This document shows positions 12,301 to 24,092 of a DNA stretch of 64,000 nt, piece after piece. Made by a program: the position numbers and the translations under genes. Location of the stretch: positions 1 through 64,000 of the forward strand of contig JALQPE010000415.1 of NCBI GenBank assembly GCA_030407315.1. Reading direction: 5' to 3'. The notes below the pieces were generated by a model. The model saw only the letters and a program-made list of their open reading frames with translations, searched no databases and was not told the origin of the DNA. The stretch is from Asparagopsis taxiformis (taxonomy: Eukaryota > Rhodophyta > Florideophyceae > Bonnemaisoniales > Bonnemaisoniaceae). Within the stretch, counting starts at the first letter, position 1. The number at the start of each line of letters is the position of its first letter.

Positions 12301-13695
12301 GCCACTTCATCGTCCCACCTTCTCCCTCACTCATCTTCACACTTAGGTCCAACACCAAGTCGTGCACACGCACTCCCACTACCCCTTTCGCCCCCTCTCG
12401 AACTTCCGATACTAGACTGTTCCGTGATAACATCATCACCCCAGCATCCACATCACTCACTCCCCACAATCGCTTAATCACACACGATGGCAGAATCTTC
12501 TGTTTCTCCATGATGCACAACGACCGAAACATGTCTCTGGCACTCAGCTCATCATCCAGTTCTTCTGTCTTCTTCATCGACTCCCACCTCTCCTCGAGAA
12601 ACTGTAGACTCGTCTCTAGTGCATTGGTCAGGCCTTTGTACCCACCCCTACCTTCTGCACCAGCAACTTGTCCAGGCTTCGTTTTCAATCGCTCCCAGTA
12701 CAGACCAAAAGCACTTTCGTCACACCCACTCGAGCTTGGGTCCATCCGCTGCCTCACTCCAGAGCCAGCAACACTCAATGCAAGTGGTAATCCAGCACAT
12801 GTTTCGACAATGCTGTTCAGCGCGTCTTGGTTCTGAGGTGAGAGCGACGAGACATCGGAAGTTTTGATACGTGCATGGTGGCAGAATATGCGGAGAGTCT
12901 TGTCGGTGTCCAACTCTTCGGGGTTGATTGATACAGTAAAGGTACGAAGTTCATCAGCTATATCCCTGCTTCTTGTCGACATCAGCACCTTCAACGATGA
13001 GTTAGGATTGGTTTGCACAGCTATGTTCATTGCACACACCAAGTCGTATACACTTGCATTGTCATCCCAAACATCGTCAAAAAGCAACAGGTAATGTTTC
13101 GTCCCTAAACGTTGCATGAGCTTAGTGATCATCAAGTGGTGCTTGGCCTCGGAAGCTGCCATTTCTTTGAAATCCTCTAGAAACTTTAGGAGTGTCGATT
13201 TCACAAATTCCTCTAGATGACAAATAAAGTCGTCGAGCGTAATGTCGTGACCAAGCTCAAAAAACCACACACCATCATAGTGTTTGTCCATGACCTCGCT
13301 GTCACCACCAAGAGCGCACAGAATGGTTGTCTTCCCTGCTCCACCCATACCAACAAGTGCGATAGAGCTTTGCGATGGGATGTCAGACAGAAGGGCGCGC
13401 TTCACAACACTCTCGGTGTGGTGGAGGATGGTGACAGATCGAGTATCGGGGGCAGAATAAACGGGACATAGTCGGATCTGTGGACGACGTGTATTCGGGG
13501 GAAAGAGAGTGGGACTAGAGAAGCAGATTGGGCTGGAGAGGACTGTGACGGTGGGGAGGACGCGGCGGGGGAGTCGGCGATCGGCTGAGGCGTCGGTTGG
13601 CTTGGGTCGCTGGAAACAGGAGCTTGGTTAGAAGGTGGAGCGGAGGTTGCAGGATTGGGAATAGAGGGGTTTGGTCGAGAGAAGCATTTACCCAT
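9356..13695 (-). pseudogene. NLR-B: NB-ARC/WD40/TIR gene interrupted by four small frameshifts
   Basis: The start at 13695 (CACC-ATG-GG) gives MGKCFSRPNPS, with Gly2, Cys4 and Ser6 fitting N-myristoylation plus palmitoylation. A Pro/Ser-rich leader follows, then NB-ARC (P-loop GMGGAGKTT, Walker B LLLFDDVW, GLPLALS, VHDLV), the helical segment, WD40 blades (for example SADGRLLASTSQDRSVRVWD) and a C-terminal TIR (VFISHAGPDK; WTLKELM with the expected catalytic Glu). The frame changes near 13415 (GG for GGG), 11787-11795, 11430 (GG for GGG) and 10987-10990. These are essentially single-base losses in or next to G/C runs. All domains are otherwise well preserved, so inactivation is recent or the indels are sequence errors. 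The TIR and 3' flank are nearly the same as in NLR-D. The N-terminal leader is homologous to the internal linker of NLR-EF around residue 1302. Confidence 0.85.
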
Positions 13696-14789
13696 GGTGC
13701 GATGCGTGTGTGAAGACAGTGGGGAGAGAGGAGAGCGTTAGTAGAAGAGACGGTTGGAACGAATAGAACAAATAGATCGAATGGAGAGCTAGAGGCGGAA
13801 GCAGTAGCGGAGGGCGTTTCGGTGATACGAGAGTGGAAGAGTCGGCGGCGCGCAGAGTTGCAGAGAGGACAGGGCTGACGTTGAGGTCGTGGGAGTGACG
13901 ATGACGTCAAAGTTTCCCACTTGAGATACGGTGCAATGTCCACGTGTAGACCGGAATAGAAATATCCGCATTGTTGTCATCAATCCAAAGAGTAGCATGT
14001 GTTGTGAGCAATGATCATCTGCCAAGTGGCAGTCAATCATTCCCAACCACAATATGTTGATGCAGATCCTACAGTGTCCGGAAGCCAGAGCTGAGCCAAG
14101 GATCGCGAATTGCAGCCGGTGGACAGGACGGATGGAACAGGGGCAGGGAAGGGGTGAGTGCTGGTAGATGACGAGTCGGTGAAGCGGAGGGCAAGGAGTC
14201 CCCAGCAGCGGTGTCGAAGACGACTGTGTGAAATGTCTGGCAGTTTTCGGGAGGAGTCGAATTTAGATGTGAAGTGGATTAAATTTGTGGCCCGAGTTGG
14301 TAGAGAGTCGTTGCTTGGAAACACCAGTTGCAATCATGCTGCATCGTGTTCAGCATCTGGCACAAGCTGCGCCACGAATCATAGTCTATAGTGCCGCGTG
14401 TCGTGGTAAGCGCCCTCCTGTCGTGGAAGTAGAGACATTGTAGGACATTGTAGTCGGCCGTGTGACGCAGCGCAGCGATCAGATCCGTGGGCAGCGGATG
14501 AACTAGTGTGGGGTATGGAACGATGGACAATACGGGGCATGGATGACGATTGTGGACACAATGAAAATGATCAACATTTGCTGAGTGAGTGCCACGGCTG
14601 CTTCTGTCTAGTCAACGCGTTCATTGTTTGTGGTGTAGTATCATATGACATAAACTGGACGCTGTTACGGCACTGGGAAGGAGACTGGTGCAAAGGAAAG
14701 TGGAATAAACGATACGTCCTCGAACAAGGATTATTAAACTAGTTACGATGTTCAATGATATGAATTAGCGCTACAAGTTTATGGAGGCC

Positions 14790-14990
14790 AATCGGAGCGG
14801 ATGTGGAAATAGCTGAGGAGTGGACATATCTCAGCATGAGCTGCGCGTGGAACGTACTGCGCAGCGTGGTATACCACACATGGATCCCACACTCGCAAGT
14901 GTTCAGTGTACAAACTGACAAATGCAAGTGTTGCCACAACGAAATCAGCACACATATCAGTCATATGACGCAGTTGACGTACATCTTCAG
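14790..14990. repeat. Dispersed intergenic element with TCATATGACGCA, copy 3
   Basis: The core lies at 14961-14972, preceded by a diverged GGAGTGGA...CGCAGCGTGG part. It lies about 1.27 kb upstream of the NLR-B start, a distance comparable with the copies upstream of NLR-A and NLR-S. Confidence 0.45.
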
Positions 14991-17384
14991 ATATGGTTGC
15001 TCCAAATAGTCAAAGCGCGTAGCATACATACTATTGGCACATGCCACATGTTCCCGACACGACGCAAAGACAGTAAGATAAACTTATTCCATTTACGCCG
15101 TAATCCGTCAGCAACTGCACCCGAACAGTACCGCACTCTTTGTCTGCAGCCTCAACGCCGAGAGGCAAACTTTGACTCCGTACCACACACACGCGCGTTT
15201 CGACCCGTCGGGAATGCTCACGCCAGAGTAAAGCGACTGCCCCTACAGTTCGAGTTCGTGACGATTCGACGCTCTGCACGGATTGTCGGATGATCACAAA
15301 GCATTACAAGCAAAGAGTTACGGTAATTAGCACAACCAATACTTGATTGGCGCCGCCGGGCCGGCAGCGACCGAGAAAAGGTAGACAGTTACCGTTATCG
15401 ATACGATGGATTGAGTAGAGTATGGGGGCATCTCAGTGTGTCAATTCAAGACGCCAAATATTTCACACTATTTGCAGCTTCTATACTTTCCCACTTGTTT
15501 CCGCCAAAACTTTCACACACTTTCACAAGTACCCTCGAGGGTAATTCAATTCAACTGAAATCGATCGCACTGTCCATCGCAGTAACACGTTTACAGATTT
15601 CAGTATTTCATTTTACACATTTCTGAAATGAGCTCTCACACGTATGCAACGTTTCTGGAAAAGTATCATACGGTGTGCCTTTGTTTCTGAAATCCAACAA
15701 CATAGCGAAATCCATTATGTATTCCCACTGCGTTTCCCTCCTTTAGCAAGCAATAATCCGACCAAGTATCGATACTAACTTGTACACGAGCGCATTTTCC
15801 GAGTCCGATGTTCTATTGCGCGTTCTCAGTGGCTCTACTTGACGATGAGGCCGGCTGCTACAGCGCACCATTACACACTCTACCCATACCTACAACGTTT
15901 CATACACTACCTCCCATCTATCTATCACATAGTTCCGTTTCTGTGCAATAATAAACATAGTAGAGAGGTGCATCAAAGGGTCAGCACTTGCACCGGTTTC
16001 CAGCCGCTTCCTACCCCCCACAATCGCATTCCCAATCGTTTCTACAAACCTGTTCTGTCCCCTCCTTCATTCTGCGCTCTTCCCAGCTACACGCACTCAC
16101 ACTCTGTTTCCGCTCTTCTCCAACTGTCGGTCCTGCACCACTCCCACTCTTGTAGATAATACCACAAACACCGCTCTCGATATCTCAATTTACGATCTCC
16201 AGATGCACAGACTTGTCGCATTTCCATTGGCACACGCCACAGTCCCCGTGCCCCACCAACTTGGAATGCGCCAGCAATGCGCACAACTCATCCAATTTTT
16301 CTACCACTCGATGCACTCGCTCGATTCAATTCCCGACAGCTGTCCAAACACCGCTCGCCATCGGACGACTCGCGACCAACTCGACCCGCTCATCGATACT
16401 CGCATGCTACACACTGCACCAAACCATCGAGTCTCAGTCACACCCGCAATAGCGCACCCGACGCTCGCATCAACATCCCGCCGTCGCCATGCAGTGGGCG
16501 TACCGATTGCTACATGATCGACAGCCCATCACTGCGGAAATTCCATCGCCAAACACTGACCGTTTCCATTGCGTGCAGCCATGTTGCGCGTAGCTGTGTC
16601 TCAGCTTGTATCATGCGCAGTTTGAAACAGAGACAGAACCATGATGCGAGAAGGCGCGTCTGAACGGTCGTCGCCGACTGCCGTTTGGGGCATCCGATCG
16701 GGCGATGTGGCGGCATGCAACTGCACTGCGTGATGTCTACGGGCTGGTTGTTTTGCATGTCGGTACAGCAAGCGCAACGATCTGTGTCATGTGCAAGAGG
16801 GGGCAAATGCGATCGAGTTGGGTGGTTGCAGTTGCTGTTTCTGGACATATCTACTGTCGAGATATGCGACTCATCGAATACCGATGGGCATGGGTGGCGT
16901 TGATGAAATGGAGCGGGGTACGGGTGACTGACCATGGGGCACGTGACGTTGCATTGTGGCGAGTGGTATCGATTTTTCGCTTGCACTCCGCGTAGAATAC
17001 TGTGGAATTTGTTCACTGACATCGACGAATCCTGGCTGGACATCTTGGGCGCGAATGCTTTTGATAAGTTGCAACTGTCCTCCACCTGCACTTTTTCGCT
17101 CAGACACAAGACCACATTTGGTGACATTTGTTTCACCAACAAATCGCACATCAACGGAATCGTATCTCGCCCATTTCATACGTATGTCAATAAACATGAC
17201 TACAACTTTTACCAACAACACGATCATATGCGCTACCCTTTCTAGGAACGCCTCTGCGGCCGAGAAACCAGCCAGCCCGTGTGGCATCCCTTGTTGCCGG
17301 TGTATTCTTGTCGCCTGAAATACTCCAATGACGGGTTCTTCATCACTGTTCATCTTCCCAATTTGCGATTTCTAATCGTTGCGC

Positions 17385-17570
17385 CATACTATGACCAACA
17401 GCCTCGCCACTTTGCCGCCTCATGCACTCGACTATTGCGCCCCTGATGCCATCGACAAATTTCGGATGCCCCGCCTTCTCCGCACCGCTATCTCCAGTCA
17501 CTGCGGTTTGCCCAATACCCTTTGCATTGTCCAGCGACTGTAGCGTCCTCAACACATCCCTTACCCCGTG
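17385..17570 (-). pseudogene. Fossil TIR C-terminal tail of a lost NLR
   Basis: In the minus frame this encodes GVRDVLRTLQSLDNAKGIG followed by GAEKAGHPKFVDGIRGAIVE. This aligns with the family TIR tail (IGDVLKALQSL...ITGIEN, then GQRRFVEEIVEAIVEAKKR). Upstream residues no longer resemble the TIR core, and no VFISHAG or WTLKEL is present. It is the remnant of a further NLR that once stood between NLR-B and NLR-C. Confidence 0.65.
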
Positions 17571-18046
17571 CCCCGTCACGGTCATTCCGCCGTTTGCCCC
17601 AAAAGTCGTTCTACCTGCGATATTGGCACCAGTGGGCACAATCACAGACCGCAATCCAGGATTTTCACCGATGGCGCTTCCATTGGAGCAGATAGCGAAC
17701 GGTTCGAAAGCTCGAGTGATGGGAGGTGAAAATGCATGTACTTGCTTACGAGGAAATGCATGTTGCAGTAGAGTTCATATCGTTCAACGCACATTATTGA
17801 GATTCTGATGGAGCCAATAGTGGTGCATTCGTCGTTGCGGAATGATAGTGAAGCAGTCGTGGATGGAATGGTGGGGGTACATTTTCAGTGCCCCGACATC
17901 CACGCTACCACTCTTCCGCTTCGCTATACCCACTATCTGTTGGTCTCGACAAACGCTCGACTATCGTCAATCGCGCTGGAAGTGAACTCTCCCCACACCG
18001 ATGCGCACAACAAATTTCTTCAACGTGATTTTACTGCAAAATATCT

Positions 18047-21000
18047 TCACCCTGCCGCTCTACTCGGACCCGCTACCTCTCTCCGTTCTATGCGCCCCAT
18101 CGCTTTCATCACAGCCTCTACAATCCTTCCAATAAACGTCTTCCGGCTCGCCGCCGCCTCGCTTCCGGCTTGGTTTGTCGCATTTTCCAAGTTCTCAATT
18201 CCTGTGATCCCTCTCATTTCCCGAAGGCCTTGCACAACGTCTGCAATGCCATATTCGCTGTTCCGCGCCATTCGTTGCAGAAATTCCTTTGTCATCAGCA
18301 CTTTGTTCCCATCTTCATCCTCGATCATCAGCGCATCTCTACAATCTTCTAGCGTTAATCGATAGAACACAGGGATTATAATCACAGCCCTTTCACCACC
18401 ACTCCTGAAGCGTCGCAGGAAACACAGCAATTCTTTTATGGTCCATGGGCGACAAGCAAATTGCGGTGACAGTATCACCACTGCTATCCTTGCTGTCTCC
18501 ATTGCGCTGTCCATTTTCTGGGGAGCATTCTGCCCGGGATGTAGTTCCCTCTTGTCGAAAAACACTTTGAGACCATTGGCGACAAGTTCTTCGAACAACG
18601 GTTCGGCAATGAATTGTTTGTCCGGACCAGCATGACTTATGAAAACGTCATACATCCCGTCAGGCGCGGAATTCGTAATTTTGTCCTGCGATAGGGGGGG
18701 ATGGGGATGTGGGAGGAGTAGAGGAGGTTCGTCGCGAGGTGGGAGTCGGGTGCTTTCAGTGATTAGATCAATATAGTACATACCTCTCTTCCATATTAAC
18801 AGGTGTAATCGAGACGAGTCGGCGATGTAATGGGCTCCAAGCACATAACCTTCCACGGTGGCAATAATGGAAGATGATGCCCCTTGATCACACGTCACTC
18901 TCGGTGAGTATCGGAAAGACTTTTCGTCAAACTTCATATTGCAGACCAAGTGGGGAGTTTCGGAGCCGCTCTTGGCGGTACTGTCGCCGTCCAGCTGTGT
19001 TTCGTTCAGCGCTTCTCCAGACTGCACATTCCAGGACATGGACTTCGTATGGACGACCGATCGAATCTTGTCATATGCGTTCGGATTTGCTGCTGCACAA
19101 GCTGAGATAATGTTCCCATCTGCACTGAACGACAGTGTCCCAATACCCCGCGTCAGTTCACCTTCTGTCGTACTACTCGAGTCACCGGAACTCGAAGAAT
19201 TGGTTGCCTCATCTTGTTCATCGGATGCTAGCGATAGCGCCCATTCCTCTAGATCTGGAAGCGAATGCAAACCATTTCCATTCCGGCTGTCAATGATGTA
19301 AACAACACAACTGTTCCCAAGAGAATACGCGACGAATCGTTGTTCGTTTGACACGGCCAGTGATTCAGGCCAATGGAAATCGGAAATTGTGACACTCGAA
19401 ATAACGCGATCGATGCGCTCTGACACGTCACACACGTTCCTGATCTCTATCAATTTCGACTCTCTATTGGCTGTCAACAGTGTTGACCCATCCTCCGAAG
19501 CTCCAAACCTGTGCAGATCTTGAAGAAATGGAGAGACCCAGTCGATAGTGTTGCCGACTTGTCGCGCATCCCAAACTTCCACTTGATTCCTACTCATCGC
19601 GAATAGATCCGAACCGTTCCTCAAACACAGCAGAGTGACATTATAAGTCGACACATTGGAGAGAATGTGCACCAGTGACACGTCTCGACCACCGTCGCTC
19701 ACCCTCCATACACTCGTATTTCCGTCGCCCGCAGAATACATCAAGCGCCCATCTCCACTGAACAGGACACTAAACACCCGGCTGTCATGCCCGTCTGGTG
19801 ATGTCCACAGCTGCTCGCCACTCCGCACGTCCCAAACCCGAACACTTCGATCCCACGACCCTGACGCCAATAGTCTGCCATCAGCGCTCAACGCCACACT
19901 GTACACCCAATCTGTGTGGCCCTCGAACACAGTGCCGTTGTCCTCAAAACCTGCCGTATCCCATACACGGATCGTTCCATCTCGTGATGCAGACACAATC
20001 ACATGTTCGCTTCCTCCGATGGCCAGCGAACTCACTCCATCGTAATGCGCAGCGACAGTCTGAACTACACCACCGCTTGGTATATCCGTCACTAATAGTC
20101 GTCCTTGGTCAGTACCAAGAACTACTTTCTTCAACGAAGGCAATACTTGCATGAGTTCAATCAACTCCATTCTGCCTCGCCGTTCAACTTGCATCGTTCG
20201 CCATTTCTCTTCGTTCTTCCATATCGTAACTTGCCCGGTACGATCGCACGAATACATCAGCCCCGTGTTGCGGTCGAAAAATACAGACACAACAGAGTAA
20301 TCTGCGTGATGAACTAGAGTCTTCTTCACCGTCCCATCATGCCCATCCAACACCCACAACTCCCCTTCCCCCCCTCCCACTATAACTTCTCCTCCTATGC
20401 CAACACACATGCATTCCCCTTCATTTTCCAACTTTAGTACACCTCTCAGCCAGCTCTTCCCACTCGCTAACATCCCAGGTCCACAACGAGCCCAAGGCCG
20501 CTCCCCATATCGCTCTATACTACAAGCTATTCGCTCAGCTACCCCACTCTCGCTCACTACATCTCGCAGTCGCCCAAAGAGTTGATACGTACATTCTTCT
20601 CGATTCTTCATACAGTACGGCATCATGCATAGCTCCATTGCCCTCACGACTACAGACAAATCGCGCACTATTCTTCTCACATTCTCCGTCTTCTCTTCTT
20701 TCTCTTCTAGATACTTTCGCAACATCTCAAGCTCGCCTATTACCTTTCGAAACGCCGGTCGCTCTTCATCCTTGTTCATCTCTTCGATCCAGCGGTAATC
20801 CGTCAACAACTGTACCGCCTCAGTGATGCGCCCTGCTCCGAGCAGGTGTCGAACCACATGCTCCCTCATATACTTGTCGCTCTCCGTCTTCTTCAGCTTC
20901 CACCATTCTTCTTCTTCCGCCTCCGTGCCCCCTTCCACAGTTTCCATTCCTTCATCTCTACTTGTCCGCAGACATGCTCGATACCCCTCCACCAGCCGAC

Positions 21001-22396
21001 CATGCCACCATCGTACTCCCTCCCTCCCCTCGGCCATTCCCACACACACGTCGTGGACAAGATCATGAAGTCGTACCCCCATCACCAGTCCCCCCTCATC
21101 TTCTTCTAACCATACCACACTGTATCTCGAAAACATACGCACTGCTGACAGCACATCCTCCACATCCCACAGCTTCTCAATCGCTCCTAGTGGAAGACAC
21201 ATCTGCTTCTCCACAACGCAAAACGATCGAAACATCTCTCCCACTCTCATCCTCTGCCCCTCCCACCCTCTCTCCAGACACTCTAGGCTCGACTGTATAG
21301 CTACATCCAGTCCCCTATGTCTACTCCCACTTTCTGCCCCCGACAGCTGTACACTGCTCCGCCTCAGACTCTCCTCGTATTGCACAATAGCATTCGGTCC
21401 ACACACATCTCGCCGTCGACCAAACACCTCTTGCATCCCACACCCAGCAACGCTCAGTGCCAGTGGCAGTCCCGCACATACCTCAATGATGCCATCGAGT
21501 GCATCACGGTTAGCGCTTGACCACGACAACACCTCGTTACTCTCGATCCCAGCATACTTGCATAGAATCGCGGTACATGTTTCCCTGCGCAAATCTTCAG
21601 GACTCACTGCAATTGACACATCATGCGTCGGTACTCGCCCAATCGCCTCATTCCTCGTCGACGTTAGCACTTTGCAACTTCCTCCCCCATCAATCTCTTG
21701 CACACCTTTGCAGGCGGTATCCACCAACGTGTACACACTGGGATCGAGATCCCACACGTCGTCAAAGATGAGGAGGAAGCGCTTCGCCGCGAGTAGGTCG
21801 ATCAGCTTTTCCATCATGTTCACATGGGTGTTGTCTTTTGCAGCGAGATGAGTGAATTTGGGGAGGAAATCTGGGAATGCGTCGGTGACAATCTCCGCAA
21901 GCTGGTCCAATAGCCTCTGCACCTTGGCATCGTGGCCGAGTTCAATGAACCACACGCCGTCTGGGAACTTTTGCCAAACATCTGTGCGTCTGCCGAGGGC
22001 GCGCAGGATAGTGGTCTTGCCTGCGCCACCCATGCCGACAAGTGCTATGGCGTTTTGGTTTGGGTCGTTGGAGAGGAGGGCGAGCTTGGCCTTGCTTTCT
22101 GGAGTGCGGGAGTGTCGGGAAAAGTCGAGGACAATGTGGCGAGAGTTTCGGGGGACGTGGAAAACGGAGGGCTGTGGGGTACGTGGGGGACGTGACGGTT
22201 GGGCGGAAGATGGTGTAGGAGTCGAGTGGGGAGGCGGATGAGAGGGCTGGGACACTGGATGGGGTGAGGAAGACGGCGCGTTGAGAAGTGCTGCGGTGGA
22301 GGGGGCGGGACTGGTGGTTTGGTGTGGGGCGTTAGATGGCTCGGTGGAGGACGGATTCGGGGTGGGGCTGTGCGGTTGACTCGGGAAATTTTGCAT
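18047..22396 (-). CDS. NLR-C: intact NB-ARC/WD40/TIR NLR-like protein (1449 aa)
   Basis: I chose the ATG at 22396 (GTCGCC-ATG) because MQNFPSQ is shared with NLR-D. The open frame continues 56 codons upstream to 22564, but that part is not conserved as a leader. Order: Pro/Ser-rich leader (1-85); NB-ARC with P-loop GMGGAGKTT (about 121-129), Walker B LLIFDDVW (208-215), KVLTSTR (about 242), GLPLALS (309) and MHD-type LHDLV (443-447); APAF1-like helical segment (YMREHVVRHLLGAGR, about 510); about a dozen WD40-like blades (660-1230); Pro-rich hinge; TIR from about 1249 (VFISHAGPDK) with the presumed NADase Glu near 1322 in WTIKELL. Family knowledge: NB-ARC with WD40 recalls APAF1 and bacterial STAND proteins, and TIR domains act as NAD-cleaving death signals. 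Its TIR is the most divergent in the window. It is a single exon with no frame defects. Immune function is inference. Confidence 0.9.
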   Translation of the reverse strand: MQNFPSQPHSPTPNPSSTEPSNAPHQTTSPAPSTAALLNAPSSSPHPVSQPSHPPPHSTPTPSSAQPSRPPRTPQPSVFHVPRNSRHIVLDFSRHSRTPESKAKLALLSNDPNQNAIALVGMGGAGKTTILRALGRRTDVWQKFPDGVWFIELGHDAKVQRLLDQLAEIVTDAFPDFLPKFTHLAAKDNTHVNMMEKLIDLLAAKRFLLIFDDVWDLDPSVYTLVDTACKGVQEIDGGGSCKVLTSTRNEAIGRVPTHDVSIAVSPEDLRRETCTAILCKYAGIESNEVLSWSSANRDALDGIIEVCAGLPLALSVAGCGMQEVFGRRRDVCGPNAIVQYEESLRRSSVQLSGAESGSRHRGLDVAIQSSLECLERGWEGQRMRVGEMFRSFCVVEKQMCLPLGAIEKLWDVEDVLSAVRMFSRYSVVWLEEDEGGLVMGVRLHDLVHDVCVGMAEGREGVRWWHGRLVEGYRACLRTSRDEGMETVEGGTEAEEEEWWKLKKTESDKYMREHVVRHLLGAGRITEAVQLLTDYRWIEEMNKDEERPAFRKVIGELEMLRKYLEEKEEKTENVRRIVRDLSVVVRAMELCMMPYCMKNREECTYQLFGRLRDVVSESGVAERIACSIERYGERPWARCGPGMLASGKSWLRGVLKLENEGECMCVGIGGEVIVGGGEGELWVLDGHDGTVKKTLVHHADYSVVSVFFDRNTGLMYSCDRTGQVTIWKNEEKWRTMQVERRGRMELIELMQVLPSLKKVVLGTDQGRLLVTDIPSGGVVQTVAAHYDGVSSLAIGGSEHVIVSASRDGTIRVWDTAGFEDNGTVFEGHTDWVYSVALSADGRLLASGSWDRSVRVWDVRSGEQLWTSPDGHDSRVFSVLFSGDGRLMYSAGDGNTSVWRVSDGGRDVSLVHILSNVSTYNVTLLCLRNGSDLFAMSRNQVEVWDARQVGNTIDWVSPFLQDLHRFGASEDGSTLLTANRESKLIEIRNVCDVSERIDRVISSVTISDFHWPESLAVSNEQRFVAYSLGNSCVVYIIDSRNGNGLHSLPDLEEWALSLASDEQDEATNSSSSGDSSSTTEGELTRGIGTLSFSADGNIISACAAANPNAYDKIRSVVHTKSMSWNVQSGEALNETQLDGDSTAKSGSETPHLVCNMKFDEKSFRYSPRVTCDQGASSSIIATVEGYVLGAHYIADSSRLHLLIWKRGMYYIDLITESTRLPPRDEPPLLLPHPHPPLSQDKITNSAPDGMYDVFISHAGPDKQFIAEPLFEELVANGLKVFFDKRELHPGQNAPQKMDSAMETARIAVVILSPQFACRPWTIKELLCFLRRFRSGGERAVIIIPVFYRLTLEDCRDALMIEDEDGNKVLMTKEFLQRMARNSEYGIADVVQGLREMRGITGIENLENATNQAGSEAAASRKTFIGRIVEAVMKAMGRIERREVAGPSRAAG

Positions 22397-24092
22397 GGCG
22401 ACGCAGGTGGGAATGGGAACGGAGAGAAGAATGTCAGTCGCGAATACGGACGGGCGGAATGGATGGAAAGCGTGGTCGGAGAGGGATCGGCGTTTCGTGA
22501 GCGGGAGGCGGTGAGCGGTGAACGGTGAACGGACGGGTTTATGGGTTTCTGCGCAGGTTGGCAAAGCGTAAACAACGGACGGACGGATGAATGAATGAAT
22601 GAATGCGGAGGGTTGGAGCGATAATCGCAGAGCGGACTCGACTCGGCGCTGTTCTGTACCGTATCAATTGTTTCAGTTCCCCGAACAGTCGGCACGGCAC
22701 AGCTCGGTATGGCTCAGTTCAGCTGCGGGGGCGATGACAGCAATGCAACCGCAGATGATGTTTGGTCAAATTGAAATTATTGATATTGTTGTTGTTGGCC
22801 ATGCGCTGTGTCGCTACCAACTCGGTATCAGTCGGCGGTGGTCTACCTCAACCAACTCGTCTTGTACACAATGGGCAAACTACTTTGGAGGAGTATGGAA
22901 GGTAGGAGAAATTGGCATTGGTTGTAGACTTAGAATCTCAGCTATCTATCGCGATGAAAGGAGGTCTGTTTAAAGCCTGGGGCATAGTGCAAGCACTTTC
23001 CGTGCCTCCGATCGAGTTTGACAACGCCTCTGGCAGCGAATCACAGCAAGAGAAATCGGCTGATACGAGATGTTGCATGTTGTCTCCGCCAGTTGAGAGT
23101 CGAGGGACGAAATAGTGCCTTGCTGGCATCGAATATACACGTGTATTTCGAGGAGGACGAGGCGCCCGAAATTCATCTGCAAAACTGGCGGTAGGGGAAA
23201 ATATCTCTACCCCGATTCATGCGCCCTAATGAGGCCAATACAACGTGTCGGATGTCGTCCACGTGTCCGTATCCTGTTTGCGGACACTATACACGCTCTA
23301 TATCTATTCGACGTGTCTCAAGGTAGAACAAGTGCCATACAGAAAGTACACCCGGACCACGGTTCGTGTACACTGTGTTATGCCATGGTGTATCATTCGT
23401 ACACTACCGCCAAATGCAGCGCATAGTGTACTCGTTTGAACCAACTGTTGCACCCGCGCGGGGGCAATAGTAAGGGTTGAGTGCCGATCCAGCACCGCCC
23501 TCACCAAGTTCAGACAACACTACCACTAGTCGAGCTCAAGTCGTCCAGTGCGTAGCCACTTTCCGATTGTTCCAAACACGAAACAGGCGTTGGCAATGAT
23601 GCCAAATCCTCTCTAATCGCAACCTAAACATGCTGCCATGTTTCGCTCGATGACTGCATTCACAGCGCCCCCTCCGTATGCAGCATCCATCACCTGATCA
23701 ACTCGCAGTCCACAGCTGAACAGCATCTACAGCCCCAAATTCCGCTCGCAAAATCTATCCTACACTGTTGTGCTGGAGTTCTGCAAGAGGGAATGATTCT
23801 TCATCCTGTGACTGCACGCGCGTACTGACACATCGTTTGCGTTCGGCCCGTGCGTCCGACGCAGGCTGTGAGGCGGTAGGAAATTGATTTTTGTGGAATA
23901 TCATGCAGCAATAGCTTTGTTCTTCCCATGCGTCGTCTACGACCTGCGTTGCGCTCGTCCTCTTCGATATTCCAAGTCCATCGTTGATCCATTTGGTGAC
24001 TACAATTGCGGAACAGATTTAAGGTCTGCATGCGAACCGATCTGAATTACTAATTTAGTTGACAAGCATCTCTTGTCTGTGTCGTTTGTATG

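Larger units (their letters stand above)
13696..18046. other. Intergenic block II
   Basis: These 4.35 kb lie between NLR-B and NLR-C. No intact gene was recognised. The block holds a copy of the TCATRTGACGCA element (about 14790-14990), a stretch at 15770-15960 homologous to 24200-24430 in block III, and a fossil TIR tail at 17385-17570. Two overlapping minus-strand open frames (16510-17154 and 16871-17353) have no recognisable domain. The second has one hydrophobic stretch, MIVLLVKVVVMF. I do not call them genes. Confidence 0.6.

Noticed and set aside
16510..17353. Overlapping minus frames of 214 and 160 codons in block II
   Set aside because: No domain, no homologue in the window, and mutual overlap in different frames. 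They fit chance open frames.
22397..22564. N-terminal extension of NLR-C by 56 codons, and of NLR-D by 76 codons (46500-46727)
   Set aside because: The two extensions differ upstream of the shared leader. In NLR-D the extension is copia LTR sequence. The conserved start is MQNFPSQ.
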